From positions 1 to 42,728 of the forward strand of contig CANOKL010000037.1 of assembly GCA_947566645.1 (NCBI GenBank): a DNA stretch of 42,728 nucleotides, in the 5' to 3' direction. Of the stretch, positions 23,223 to 32,478 are shown one piece after another; position 1 is the stretch's first letter; each line of letters begins with the position of its first letter. This DNA comes from an uncultured Lachnospiraceae bacterium (GTDB lineage: Bacteria; Bacillota; Clostridia; Lachnospirales; Lachnospiraceae). The notes under the pieces were generated by a model. The model did no database searches and was not told where the DNA came from. It saw only the letters and a program-made list of their open reading frames with translations. The position numbers were made by a program, and so were the translations under genes.

Positions 23223-23876
23223 TTAATCTCTTGTCTCCATAAGAATTACAATCCCCGAGGAAAAGCTGATCTGCACTTCCTCTTCTTCCAGCTGGTTGCT
23301 TACGCACAGACTGTCATATGGCGTCAGCGTATGGTCCCGCAGGGGATACTTCGCCCCTTTTATACTGAATCCATACACCTCATGCCCTAACGGGAACAGA
23401 GAAAAATACGGTCCATAGCTTTCGGACTTTTTCAGCACAGTATCCCCGCCAATCAGACGGATCCGGTTTCTTGGATCTAAGATTCTCGCATCAATTCCGG
23501 CACGGAAAGGAATCGTAAGAGTCTGTATATTCGCCCATAGATGATCTACTCTTCCGCCTGTTGCACCCAGTATCATAATCTCGCTGCAGCCAAGGGTCAT
23601 GGCAAGCTTCACGGCAATCTCTGTATCGGAAGCATCTTTCATAGGATTATACTCTCTGATCGGAACTGCTGTCTCATTCCGGTAATAGTCTGCAATGCTC
23701 TGGTCTGCACTGTCAAAGTCACCTACAATATAATTCGGCATGATACTGTTATGATAGAGAAACTCAATCCCCTTGTCCACTCCGATAATGCAATTTGCCA
23801 CGACCTCATTTAATACGGACAGGGCAAATTCTTCGTCTAGCTCCCCGCCGCTTATAATTACAATTCTTTTACTCAT
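23223..23876 (-). CDS. thiN: Thiamine pyrophosphokinase
   Basis: A 217-aa enzyme that transfers pyrophosphate from ATP to thiamine to make thiamine diphosphate, the cofactor of nifJ and transketolase. Family motifs: GVDKGIEFL, VGDFDS near residue 52, KDASDTEIA near 80, GATGGRVDH near 104. It overlaps rpe by 8 bases and is the last gene of the operon, as in Bacillus subtilis. Confidence 0.96.
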   Translation of the reverse strand: MSKRIVIISGGELDEEFALSVLNEVVANCIIGVDKGIEFLYHNSIMPNYIVGDFDSADQSIADYYRNETAVPIREYNPMKDASDTEIAVKLAMTLGCSEIMILGATGGRVDHLWANIQTLTIPFRAGIDARILDPRNRIRLIGGDTVLKKSESYGPYFSLFPLGHEVYGFSIKGAKYPLRDHTLTPYDSLCVSNQLEEEEVQISFSSGIVILMETRD

Positions 23877-24531
23877 AATGACTTAATATCTCCATGAACT
23901 TTTTCGTGTTTTGCGACGGATCCCCATTAAAAACAGCCGAACCTGCAACAATTACATTGGCGCCGGCATCCAGCACCTCCTCCACATTCGTCAGATAAAT
24001 GCCGCCGTCTACCTCAATATCAAGATCCAGTCCCCTTACTTCTGCCATCTCTCTTACTGCGCGGATCCTGTCAAGAGATTCCGGGATAAATTTCTGTCCC
24101 CCGAAGCCTGGATGTACACTCATCATCAGGAACATATCAATCTGATCCAAAAAGGGCTCTGCCTCCCTTACATCTGTCTCCGGACAGATGGACAGTCCTG
24201 CCTTCATTTTGCACTCATGGATCTTGTGAATTACTGCAGCAGGATCCTGACAGGCCTCCAGGTGTATAGTCAGGAAGTCTGCACCTGCCTCTTTAAATGC
24301 TTCTACGTAACGGACAGGATCCTGAATCATCAGGTGCACATCCTTTACCTGCCGTGTCGCCTCCCGGATGGATGCAAGAACCGGAAGCCCAAACGATATA
24401 CTTGGTACGAACATTCCGTCCATGACATCAAAATGCAGGTATTCTGCTCCGTTCTCCTCAGTAAGCCTCATCTGCTCTCCCAGAACCTTAAAATCAGCAG
24501 ACAAAATTGATGGTGCCAAAACATATTTCAT
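23869..24531 (-). CDS. rpe: Ribulose-phosphate 3-epimerase
   Basis: A 220-aa TIM-barrel enzyme interconverting ribulose 5-phosphate and xylulose 5-phosphate in the pentose phosphate pathway. Motifs: APSILSADF at residue 6, FDVMDGMFVPSISFG (metal His/Asp region) near 34, VHPGFGGQKF near 140, EVDGGI near 173. Two bases separate it from rsgA, and it overlaps thiN by 8 bases. Confidence 0.97.
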   Translation of the reverse strand: MKYVLAPSILSADFKVLGEQMRLTEENGAEYLHFDVMDGMFVPSISFGLPVLASIREATRQVKDVHLMIQDPVRYVEAFKEAGADFLTIHLEACQDPAAVIHKIHECKMKAGLSICPETDVREAEPFLDQIDMFLMMSVHPGFGGQKFIPESLDRIRAVREMAEVRGLDLDIEVDGGIYLTNVEEVLDAGANVIVAGSAVFNGDPSQNTKKFMEILSHYE

Positions 24532-24533
24532 AG

Positions 24534-25412
24534 TCAGTACCTCCTTTTATTTTTTAACTCCTCGTACATGTCTCTATAATTGTCATACCGTATCGTATGG
24601 ATCTCTCCCTGCTCCACTGCTTCCTTCACTGCACAGCCAGGCTCATGAATATGATCACAGCCATTAAACCTGCATCTTCCTTCATATGGCATGAATTCCG
24701 GGAAGCAGTACTTAAGTTCCTCCTTTTCAAAATCATTCACATACAGGGAGCTAAAGCCCGGCGTATCCATAATATACGCATCCCCTTCCAGATGGAAGAG
24801 CTCAGAATGCCTTGTAGTATGCCTGCCCCGTTCAATCTTCCGGCTGATGCTTCCTGTCTCCATGTTTGCATCCGGCGTAAGAAGATTGATCAGTGAAGAC
24901 TTGCCGACACCAGAGGGACCCGCAACAGCCGTTGTCTTTCCTGCAAGGAGGCTGCGCACCTCCTCAATATTCTGCTTCCGGCTCACACTGGTAAATACAA
25001 CCGGGCAGCCGCATCCCGCATAAACTGTCTTAAGCTTCTCTGCCTGCGGCTCTGAGGCAAGGTCTTTTTTATTAAAGCACAGAATCACTGGGATTTCCTT
25101 ACGCTCCATCATCACAAGAAACCGGTCCAGCAGATAAAAATGGGGGGCCGGCTTAGCGGCTGCGAATATAACCAGCGCCTGGTCAATATTCGATACCGCA
25201 GGCCGGATCAGCTCATTCTTTCTCGGAAGGATCTGTGTCAGATTGCCTTCCCTTTCCTTTTCATCTAAAATCTCTATTTCTACATTATCTCCTACCAGAG
25301 GCTTTGTCTTCTCTTTCCGGAAGATTCCCTTTGCCTTACATTCATAAACACCGGATTCTACTACGTGTACGTAGTAGAATCCGGCAATTCCTTTTATGAT
25401 CTTTCCCTTCAT
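24534..25412 (-). CDS. rsgA: Ribosome small subunit-dependent GTPase A
   Basis: A 292-aa circularly permuted GTPase that assists late 30S maturation. It has an N-terminal OB fold (KGIAGFYYVHVVESGVYECKAKG), then the permuted motifs NKKD near 120, AGPSGVGKSSLIN near 168 and DTPGFSS near 217. The C-terminal zinc-binding region has CRFNGCDHIHEPGCAV (Cys/His ligands). ATG 25412 is chosen to match the family N-terminus. An in-frame ATG at 25451, overlapping the prkC stop and preceded by GGAG, is a real alternative that adds 13 residues. It lies between prkC and rpe as in B. subtilis. Confidence 0.96.
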   Translation of the reverse strand: MKGKIIKGIAGFYYVHVVESGVYECKAKGIFRKEKTKPLVGDNVEIEILDEKEREGNLTQILPRKNELIRPAVSNIDQALVIFAAAKPAPHFYLLDRFLVMMERKEIPVILCFNKKDLASEPQAEKLKTVYAGCGCPVVFTSVSRKQNIEEVRSLLAGKTTAVAGPSGVGKSSLINLLTPDANMETGSISRKIERGRHTTRHSELFHLEGDAYIMDTPGFSSLYVNDFEKEELKYCFPEFMPYEGRCRFNGCDHIHEPGCAVKEAVEQGEIHTIRYDNYRDMYEELKNKRRY

Positions 25413-25437
25413 ACTGTCCCTGCCAGGATTTGTTCTG

Positions 25438-27579
25438 TTAATAGGCGTCATCTCCGCTATCTCCTCCGTCTGGATCCGGCTCCTGGGTATCCGGCTCAGG
25501 GTCCTGGCCTGGATCCGGCTCCTGGACCGGCTCAGGGCCTTTGCTCAGCACATATTTGATTCTTGTGCCCTTCTTTACCTTTCCGGATGACGGGCTCTGG
25601 GAAATAATCGTACCTGCCGGATAGGTATTGCTGTATTCCTCTTTTGATTTTACAGCATTCAGGTCATTTTCATATGCCCAGTCTGTGATCGCTTCCTCAT
25701 ACGAGCCGATGAAGTTCTCAATCTCCACCTTCTCCTCCGGCTTCGGGCCGTCGCTTATCACAATTGTTACTACCGTATCCGGCCCAACCCTTTTTCCTGC
25801 TTCCGGACTCTGCGAAATAACCTTTCCTTTCTTCACAGTATCACTGTATTCTGTATTTGTATTATTATAGTCCAGTCCCGCGCTTACAATCTGATCCTGT
25901 GCATCAGACTGGGTCTTTCCAACTACATTCGGCACCTTTACCTTCTCCGTGCCCTTACTTACGATCATCTTGATGTCTGTATCTTTTGTTGCCTTTGAAC
26001 CTGCTTGTGGTGTCATACTGATCACATTTCCTTCTGGCACCTCGCTGTCATACTCATATTCAGAGCTTACATTCTCAAAGCCTGAATCATTGAGCGTCTT
26101 CTGGGCATCCTCCTCGCTCCATCCGACTATGTTAGGTACAAGAAGCTCTTCCCCTACAAGTCCTGTGCTGACTACAACTTGAATGGTAGTGTTCTTCTTT
26201 ACTTTAGAGCCGGCCTTCTGCTTCTGCTCACATACGATTCCTTCGTCATATTTCTTTGATTCTTCTCTTGCTACAGGCTTGTATCCCAGCTTCTTCTTAT
26301 TCAGAATCTCCTTTGCCTCTTCCTCACTCTTTCCTACAACATCCGGAACCTTTACTTCATCCGTGTTCTTCTCTGCAGTCGTACCAGAACCGGCAGACTT
26401 GAAGATGCCGGCTGCCTTCCCGATCCCATAGATAAGGGCAAATGCGATGATTACAGCAACCACAGTCATGAGGATCTTCATAACCTTGTTCATACGGGGA
26501 TTGACTGTATCCGAATCCCGGCTGTCCGTCCTCTTTCCGCCTGTTCCCCTGTTATAATCATCCTCATACTCTTCTTCGTCATCCCCGTCATCCTGGTATT
26601 CGTCATCCTGGTATAACCTGCTGTCATTATGATACTGGTCATAATCCTCATCCTCATCATACTCGTCATCATAAGAATGGCGGATATCATCCAGCTCCTC
26701 GTCTGTTATAATCACGGTATCCGCATTGCGAAGAGGCGGAATATACACGAAATCACCGTCCGGATCCACCAGCGAGCGCTTCAGGTCCTGAATCAGCGCC
26801 GATGTACTGGCATACCGTCTCTCCGCGTTTTTCTGTGTACATTTTAATATAATCTGCTCCAGGCTGTATGGAACATCCGGCACAAATTCTGAAGGAGGCG
26901 TAACCTCTTCCTGAAGATGTTTAATGGCAATTGATACAGTGGAATCACCGTCAAAAGGCACCTGTCCCGTAACCATCTCAAAAAGAGTAATACCAATCGA
27001 ATAGATATCACTTTTGGCGTCACTATAGCCTCCCCTTGCCTGCTCTGGCGACGTATAATGAACAGAACCCATGGCGTTCGAACTGATGGTGTTGGAGGTT
27101 ACTGCCTTTGCAATGCCAAAATCCGTAACCTTTACCTTGCCGTCCCTGGATATAATGATATTCTGGGGCTTGATATCACGGTGGATGATTCCCGCTGCAT
27201 GCGCGGCCCCGATGCCGGTACACATCTGGATCGCAATACTAATGACCTCTTTGTGGGAAAGCCTCCCCTTCCGCTCTATATACTCCTTAAGCGAAATGCC
27301 TTCTACAAGCTCCATGACCATGTAATAAAGACCCCTGTCTTCTCCCACATCATAGACATTCACAATATTCGGATTTAACAGACTTGCCGCAGACTGGGCC
27401 TCAGAGCGGAATTTACGTATAAACTCATCCTCTTCACGAAATTCCCTTTTCAAAACCTTAATCGCAACATACCGGTTCAGCATCGTGTCTCTCCCCTTAT
27501 ACACGTCTGCCATACCGCCGGCGCCAACCTTACTCAGCACCTCATACCGTTTTCCTAAAAAAATCCCATCTTTCACCAT
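25438..27579 (-). CDS. prkC: PASTA-domain Ser/Thr protein kinase (PrkC/Stk type)
   Basis: A 713-aa membrane kinase that senses muropeptides or lipid II and phosphorylates cell-wall and growth proteins. The kinase domain (about 10-270) has GAGGMADVYKGRD, VAIKVLK, HRDIKPQNIII, DFGIAK and SPEQARGG. A very acidic juxtamembrane stretch (about 305-350, mostly Asp/Glu/Tyr) precedes one transmembrane helix (about 365-390). Four PASTA domains follow (starting near 412, 478, 545 and 612, e.g. VPDVVGKSEEEA, VPNIVGWSEEDA, VPNVVGKTQSDA; the fourth is diverged, IENFIGSYEEA). The last 32 residues are a Pro/Asp/Glu-rich tail. It overlaps stp by 7 bases; the phosphatase is its natural partner. Confidence 0.97.
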   Translation of the reverse strand: MVKDGIFLGKRYEVLSKVGAGGMADVYKGRDTMLNRYVAIKVLKREFREEDEFIRKFRSEAQSAASLLNPNIVNVYDVGEDRGLYYMVMELVEGISLKEYIERKGRLSHKEVISIAIQMCTGIGAAHAAGIIHRDIKPQNIIISRDGKVKVTDFGIAKAVTSNTISSNAMGSVHYTSPEQARGGYSDAKSDIYSIGITLFEMVTGQVPFDGDSTVSIAIKHLQEEVTPPSEFVPDVPYSLEQIILKCTQKNAERRYASTSALIQDLKRSLVDPDGDFVYIPPLRNADTVIITDEELDDIRHSYDDEYDEDEDYDQYHNDSRLYQDDEYQDDGDDEEEYEDDYNRGTGGKRTDSRDSDTVNPRMNKVMKILMTVVAVIIAFALIYGIGKAAGIFKSAGSGTTAEKNTDEVKVPDVVGKSEEEAKEILNKKKLGYKPVAREESKKYDEGIVCEQKQKAGSKVKKNTTIQVVVSTGLVGEELLVPNIVGWSEEDAQKTLNDSGFENVSSEYEYDSEVPEGNVISMTPQAGSKATKDTDIKMIVSKGTEKVKVPNVVGKTQSDAQDQIVSAGLDYNNTNTEYSDTVKKGKVISQSPEAGKRVGPDTVVTIVISDGPKPEEKVEIENFIGSYEEAITDWAYENDLNAVKSKEEYSNTYPAGTIISQSPSSGKVKKGTRIKYVLSKGPEPVQEPDPGQDPEPDTQEPDPDGGDSGDDAY

Positions 27580-28316
27580 TTGCTCACCTCATCTGCCAGT
27601 GGCTCTGCCATAACAACCCCTATGTTATCCTTCCCGCCATTACTATTTGCCTTTTCTATCAACATCAGTACAGCTTCTACAATATCCCTTGCACTCTTTA
27701 CAATATCAAACATATCTTCATCTTCTACCATATTGCTCAGGCCGTCTGTACACATCAGAATCAGATCTCCCTTATGCAGTCTGTACTCATAGATGTCTGC
27801 CTCTACGTCTTCCTTCACTCCCATCGCCCTTGTGATAATATTCTTATCCGGGTGGTGCTTCGCTTCCTCTGCCTTAATTCCTCCCAGCCTGACCATCTCT
27901 TCCACGAGAGAATGATCCTTTGAGATCTGGCGGATCTTATCATTAATCAGATAGAGCCTGCTGTCTCCAACATTCGAAAAGTACAGTGTATTTCCAATTA
28001 CCGTGGCCGCCACCAGCGTGGTACCCATTCCCTCCAGCTTCACGTCAGTCTCAGATATCTGTATCAGCTTGTGGTTCGCTATCGCAACAACATTCCTCAG
28101 AATTTCCTCCGGTTTCTTAAGAGTCGTCTTCTCAAGCTCCTCCCTCAGTACCATGACTGTATACTTCGACGCAAAATCTCCTGCCTTATGACCGCCCATG
28201 CCGTCAGCAACTACAAGCAGATTCGGAAACGGACCGATCGGCTTATCCGTCACATATACATAATCCTGATTAATTTCACGTTTTCTTCCCACGTCAGTCA
28301 TTGCATATAGTTTCAT
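27573..28316 (-). CDS. stp: PP2C-family Ser/Thr phosphatase (Stp/PrpC)
   Basis: A 247-aa metal-dependent phosphatase that reverses PrkC phosphorylation. Motifs: TDVGRKREINQDYV, VVADGMGGHKAGDFAS near 37, GMGTTLVAATV near 95, SNVGDSRLYLI, DGLSNMV near 190 and GGKDNIGVV near 228. These include the Asp residues that bind Mn/Mg. The start at 28316 has GGGAG 8 bases upstream and overlaps the rlmN stop by 4 bases (ATGA); the open frame to 28367 is not needed. The kinase follows with a 7-base overlap. Confidence 0.97.
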   Translation of the reverse strand: MKLYAMTDVGRKREINQDYVYVTDKPIGPFPNLLVVADGMGGHKAGDFASKYTVMVLREELEKTTLKKPEEILRNVVAIANHKLIQISETDVKLEGMGTTLVAATVIGNTLYFSNVGDSRLYLINDKIRQISKDHSLVEEMVRLGGIKAEEAKHHPDKNIITRAMGVKEDVEADIYEYRLHKGDLILMCTDGLSNMVEDEDMFDIVKSARDIVEAVLMLIEKANSNGGKDNIGVVMAEPLADEVSKW

Positions 28317-29365
28317 TCTTGTTTCTCCCTCTTGCCGGCAGCATATCTTCTCCTCAGCTGTCCGCATGCTCCATCTATATCGGAACCTCTTTCCCTTCTT
28401 ATAGTAACATTTATTCCGTTTTTTTCAAGTTTATTTTCAAATTCATGGGCTTTTTTACTGTCAGGCTTCTTAAAATCCCTCTCTTTTACCGGATTTACCG
28501 GGATCAGATTCAGGTGGCAGTTCCTGCCCTTAAGAAGCTCTGAGAGCTCCCGTGCGTCCTGTTCTGTATCATTCACGCCTGCTGCCAGGCTATATTCAAA
28601 GGTAACACGTCTCCCGGTTCTTTTAAAATAATCATCACAGGCCCCCAGCACCTCTCCAAGCTCATAGCGGTTTGCCACAGGCATCAGCTGCCTTCTCTTC
28701 TCCTGATTGGAAGCATGGAGAGAAAGAGCTAACGTAATCTGGAATCCTTCTTCCGAAAGTCTTCTCATGCCAGGTACAATCCCGCAGGTGGAAGCTGTAA
28801 TATTCCTCTGGCTGATGTGAAGGCCGTGACTGTCACTGATCATATGTATGAATTTCACAAAATTATCGTAGTTATCAAGAGGCTCTCCGGTTCCCATGAC
28901 AACCACATGGGACACTCTCTCCTCTGTAAGCTTCTGAATCTGATAGATCTGCCTTAATATCTCCGACGGAGTAAGATTCCTCTCCAGTCCGTCAATAGTG
29001 GACGCGCAGAACCTGCATCCCATCCGGCAGCCCACCTGGGATGAGACACACACCGAGTTGCCATAGGCATGCCTCATCAGTACACTCTCAATCAGATTGC
29101 CGTCTGACAGCTCAAACAAAAATTTCTCCGTAGAGTCGATCTCTGACCTCTGCCTTGCGGCAATGCGCATCCGGGCAATCTCGTATTCTTCGGACAGACG
29201 CTCCCGCAATGATTTTGAAAGATTGGTCATCTCCTCAAAGCTGTCTGCTCCTCTTTCATGGAGCCAGGCATAGATCTGCCTTGCCCGGTACGGCTTTTCT
29301 CCAAAGGCCTGCACTTCCTGTGCCAGCTCTTCATAATTATAAGAAACAATATCCTTTTTTTCCAC
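28313..29365 (-). CDS. rlmN: 23S rRNA (adenine2503-C2)/tRNA methyltransferase
   Basis: A 350-aa radical SAM enzyme that methylates C2 of A2503 in 23S rRNA and A37 in some tRNAs. It carries the [4Fe-4S] motif CRMGCRFCAST (CxxxCxxC) near residue 112. VVMGTGEPLDNYDNF and ITASTCGIVPGMRRL (with the conserved catalytic Cys region) follow, and SLHASNQEKRRQLMP near 218. The C-terminal INVTIRRERGSDIDGACGQL includes the second catalytic Cys. Length is typical. It follows rsmB by 81 bases and overlaps stp by 4. Confidence 0.97.
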   Translation of the reverse strand: MEKKDIVSYNYEELAQEVQAFGEKPYRARQIYAWLHERGADSFEEMTNLSKSLRERLSEEYEIARMRIAARQRSEIDSTEKFLFELSDGNLIESVLMRHAYGNSVCVSSQVGCRMGCRFCASTIDGLERNLTPSEILRQIYQIQKLTEERVSHVVVMGTGEPLDNYDNFVKFIHMISDSHGLHISQRNITASTCGIVPGMRRLSEEGFQITLALSLHASNQEKRRQLMPVANRYELGEVLGACDDYFKRTGRRVTFEYSLAAGVNDTEQDARELSELLKGRNCHLNLIPVNPVKERDFKKPDSKKAHEFENKLEKNGINVTIRRERGSDIDGACGQLRRRYAAGKREKQE

Positions 29366-29446
29366 AGTTCTTCCCTCTCACAGTAACGCATCTGTCCCAC
29401 TTTGAAGACGCTTCCATTGCACCTGATATACGAACCTTCCGTCTCA

Positions 29447-30748
29447 CTACAGCCTCGCCTTTTGGAATAAAGCCATATAAAATCCGTCTGTCTTGTCCTT
29501 TCCCGGAAGAAGCTGTCGTTCGCGGACAAGGGTGAACTCCGGATATTCCTTTGCAAACCATGCGGCATTTTCTTCATTCTCCTTCCGGTGAATCGTACAG
29601 GTGCAAAAAAGGAGTCTGCCGCCAGGCTTCACATAACGGTTTACTATAGATAAAATCTGCCTCTGAAGCCTTACAAGCTCTCCCTGCTGCTTTTCCGTCA
29701 TCTTATACTTAAGATCCGGCTTTTTCCCAAGCACACCCAGCCCGGAACAGGGCAGATCCGCAATGACCAGATCCGCTTTTTCCAGGGCTTCCGGATCTGT
29801 CACAAGGGCATCACGCTTTAATGCCTCAATATTCAGAAGTCCGCTTTTCTCAATATTCTCCTGGATCAGAGACACCTTATAATCCGTCAGATCTCTTGCC
29901 TCCACATGACCGCTGCCGCCAAGCAGTTCTGCAATGTGCAGCGCCTTGCCTCCCGGCGCCGCGCAGACGTCGATCACATACTCCCCTTCCTTCACCTCTG
30001 CCCATCCTGCCGCAAGCATTGAGCTTAAATCCTGTACATAGAAATGCCCCTGCTGGAAGCTCTTTAACCCTGCGATATAATCATAGCCTGCTATATAAAA
30101 TGCTCCGGGAACTTCCGGCTCTCTTCTGACTGTAACTCCTTCTGCTGCAAGCTCATCCTCCAGCTCCCCAGGTGTAATCCGGTTCGTGCAGCACCGGATG
30201 GATACCGGTTTTTCCTTTAAAAATTCCTCCCCCATTCCAATGACTGTATCCTCATCATACACCGAAAGCCACTGGCTCACCAGCCATTCCGGAAGGGAAT
30301 ATCTTACTGAGATAAACCTTCGCAGGTCGGTTCTGTCAGGAAAAGGTACCTCACTGATCCTCCGGCTGATATTCCGGAGCACTCCATTAACGAATCCCTT
30401 CAGATTCAAAAAACCCTTTTTTGCCGCAAGCTTAACCGCCTCATTACAGACTGCAGAATCCGGAACGCTGTCCATATACCTGATCTGGTACACGCTGCTT
30501 CTGAGAATTGTCCGTATAACCGGCTTCATTTTTTTCACTTTTATACTGGAAAAATGATTGATGATATAATCCATCTCAATCATGCGTTCAAGCGTGCCAT
30601 TCACAACTCTCGAAATGAACGCACGCTCCTTCTTATCCAGATACTGATATTTATCAAGAACATTTTTCAAAGCAATATGACTGAACTCTCCGTCCCTTGT
30701 AATCAGAAGCAGGGTCTCAAGCACAATCTCCCGGCCTGTTATTGTCAT
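29447..30748 (-). CDS. rsmB: 16S rRNA (cytosine967-C5)-methyltransferase
   Basis: A 433-aa protein. The N-terminal NusB-like RNA-binding domain is residues 1-130 (REIVLETLLLITRDGEFSHIALKNVL). A Rossmann-fold methyltransferase follows, with VIDVCAAPGGKALHIAELL near 245, DLVIADLPCSGLGVLGKKPDLKY (PCS catalytic motif) near 317 and LLFCTCTIHRKENEENA near 375. It modifies C967 of 16S rRNA with SAM. ATG 30748 lies 4 bases after the yugP stop; an in-frame GTG at 30772 would overlap yugP and lacks a good ribosome site. Confidence 0.95.
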   Translation of the reverse strand: MTITGREIVLETLLLITRDGEFSHIALKNVLDKYQYLDKKERAFISRVVNGTLERMIEMDYIINHFSSIKVKKMKPVIRTILRSSVYQIRYMDSVPDSAVCNEAVKLAAKKGFLNLKGFVNGVLRNISRRISEVPFPDRTDLRRFISVRYSLPEWLVSQWLSVYDEDTVIGMGEEFLKEKPVSIRCCTNRITPGELEDELAAEGVTVRREPEVPGAFYIAGYDYIAGLKSFQQGHFYVQDLSSMLAAGWAEVKEGEYVIDVCAAPGGKALHIAELLGGSGHVEARDLTDYKVSLIQENIEKSGLLNIEALKRDALVTDPEALEKADLVIADLPCSGLGVLGKKPDLKYKMTEKQQGELVRLQRQILSIVNRYVKPGGRLLFCTCTIHRKENEENAAWFAKEYPEFTLVRERQLLPGKDKTDGFYMALFQKARL

Positions 30749-30752
30749 CTTT

Positions 30753-31457
30753 CTAATCGTCCCTTCTGCCACTGGTAAGAATCAGGATCCTGAGAAGCTG
30801 CAGGATTGCAGATGCTGCACCTGCCACATAGGTAAGCGCTGCCGCTGTCAGCACCTTCCGCGCCGAATGCACCTCATCCGGATATAGAAGGCCGGATTCA
30901 CCCAGTATCTTAATCGCCCGGCCTGATGCATTAAACTCCACTGGAAGTGTTACAATCTGAAAGAGCACTGCCAGCGAAAAGGCCAGGATGCCAAGGTTAA
31001 TCAAAAGGGAGGAGGAGCCGGAGCCGATAAACATCCCGATGAGAATCAGCGGCCAGGCGATGGTACTCCCAAAATTAGCCACCGGCACAAGCGCCCCCCT
31101 GATCGAAAGAGGGAGATATCCCACCTGATGCTGGATGGCATGCCCGCACTCATGGGCAGCCACACCCAGGGCAGCCACTGACGTCCTGGAATAAATGGAA
31201 TCCGACAGCCTTAAGACCTTGCTCCTGGGATCGTAATGATCCGTGAGGTCACCTGACACCCGTTCCACCCGGACATCATAAATCCCTGCCCGGTGAAGGA
31301 TCTGCTCTGCTGCCTCTTTCCCTGTTATGCCAGAGTGATTACGTACGCCCGAATACTTATGAAAGGTTGATTTCATCCTGGAGGATGCCAGCAGGCAGAT
31401 AATCACGCCCAGAAGAACAAGAAAATATGTGGGGTCAAAATACATTGGATAATACAT
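30753..31457 (-). CDS. Membrane zinc metallopeptidase (YugP type)
   Basis: A 234-aa protein of the neutral zinc metallopeptidase family often named YugP. It has membrane spans at the N-terminus (YFLVLLGVIICLLA), then the active-site motif AAHECGHAIQHQ (HExxH variant HECGH) near 122 and several hydrophobic segments to the C-terminus. The natural substrate is not known. Its place between fmt and rsmB is typical of clostridia. The start has AGGAGG upstream. A weak promoter-like TATAAT (around 31501-31510) in the 82-bp gap before it could be internal to the operon. Confidence 0.9.
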   Translation of the reverse strand: MYYPMYFDPTYFLVLLGVIICLLASSRMKSTFHKYSGVRNHSGITGKEAAEQILHRAGIYDVRVERVSGDLTDHYDPRSKVLRLSDSIYSRTSVAALGVAAHECGHAIQHQVGYLPLSIRGALVPVANFGSTIAWPLILIGMFIGSGSSSLLINLGILAFSLAVLFQIVTLPVEFNASGRAIKILGESGLLYPDEVHSARKVLTAAALTYVAGAASAILQLLRILILTSGRRDD

Positions 31458-31539
31458 ACAATTCCTCCTTCTATAAAACAGTCAATTCAATTAAAGACTA
31501 TTATATATGAAAAACCGTAAAAAAACTTCAATTTCATAT

Positions 31540-32475
31540 TTATTTAATATTTTTAAATATGAAACCTGGTTCGACTGTATATCCACGCAGGAATGCCCCT
31601 GCATCCATCCGCTTCTTTCCCGGGATCTGTAATTCTGTTATTTTCAGAAGACCGGCGCCTGTCTGTACGAGAAAACCATCCTTTTTCACATCCACAACTG
31701 TTCCAGGTTCTCTGCCGCTGTCTCCTTCCTGCACTTCGGCCTGCCAGATCTTCATAACCTTTCCGTCCCAGTGCGTATAGGCACTGGGCCATGGATTAAG
31801 TCCTCTTATCAGACGTTCGATAGACACTGCAGGTGACTCCCAGTTAATATTTCCCATAGTTTTATCCAGCATCCGGGCATACTCCGTAGGGCTTTCCCCC
31901 TGCTTTTCCGGCACAATCTTTCCTTCCTTCAGAAGCTTAAGTGTCTTAAGGCAGAGCGCTGCCCCGCACTGTGCAATCTTATCATGAAGACTCCCGCCTG
32001 TCTCTTTTTCCTCTAAAACAATCTCCTCTTTAAGGAGAATATCTCCGGTATCCAGTCCTTCGTCCATCTGCATAGTGGTCACGCCGGAAACCTTCTCGCC
32101 ATTGATCACTGCCCACTGAATCGGCGCCGCACCCCTGTACTTCGGGAGCAGAGACGCATGGATATTGATGCATCCATAGGGCGTCATCTCCAGAATCTCC
32201 TTTGGAAGAATCTGCCCGAAGGCAATCACCACCATCACATCTGCGTGATATTCGGAAAGCTTCTTAACACATTCCGGCTCTCTTATCTTTTTTGGCTGGC
32301 AGACAGGAATTCCCAGGGAAACCGCTGCTTCCTTTACCGGGGTGTACTGCATCTTCCCTCCTCTTCCCTTTGGTTTGTCCGGCTGCGTAACCGCCAGCAC
32401 GACCTCGTGCTCCTTCGCAAGCGCCTGAAGCGTTCCTACTGCAATATCTGGTGTTCCCATAAAGATTACTCTCAT
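31540..32475 (-). CDS. fmt: Methionyl-tRNA formyltransferase
   Basis: A 311-aa enzyme that formylates initiator Met-tRNA with 10-formyl-tetrahydrofolate. Visible: RVIFMGTPDIAVGTLQAL at the start, then INIHASLLPKYRGAAPIQWA (catalytic Asn/His) near 105, then MDEGLDTGDIL near 138. The C-terminal OB-like domain includes RGLNPWPSAYTHWDGK. Length is typical. Def, which later removes the formyl group, lies 3 bases upstream in the same operon. Confidence 0.98.
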   Translation of the reverse strand: MRVIFMGTPDIAVGTLQALAKEHEVVLAVTQPDKPKGRGGKMQYTPVKEAAVSLGIPVCQPKKIREPECVKKLSEYHADVMVVIAFGQILPKEILEMTPYGCINIHASLLPKYRGAAPIQWAVINGEKVSGVTTMQMDEGLDTGDILLKEEIVLEEKETGGSLHDKIAQCGAALCLKTLKLLKEGKIVPEKQGESPTEYARMLDKTMGNINWESPAVSIERLIRGLNPWPSAYTHWDGKVMKIWQAEVQEGDSGREPGTVVDVKKDGFLVQTGAGLLKITELQIPGKKRMDAGAFLRGYTVEPGFIFKNIK

Positions 32476-32478
32476 CTG

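Noticed and set aside
25400..25560. Plus-strand frames opposite the prkC tail
   Set aside because: They are shadows created by the repetitive Pro/Asp codons of prkC; no ribosome site or conserved motif.
26490..26690. Met/Thr-rich minus-strand frame inside prkC
   Set aside because: It is the +1 frame of the Asp/Glu codon run of the prkC juxtamembrane region.
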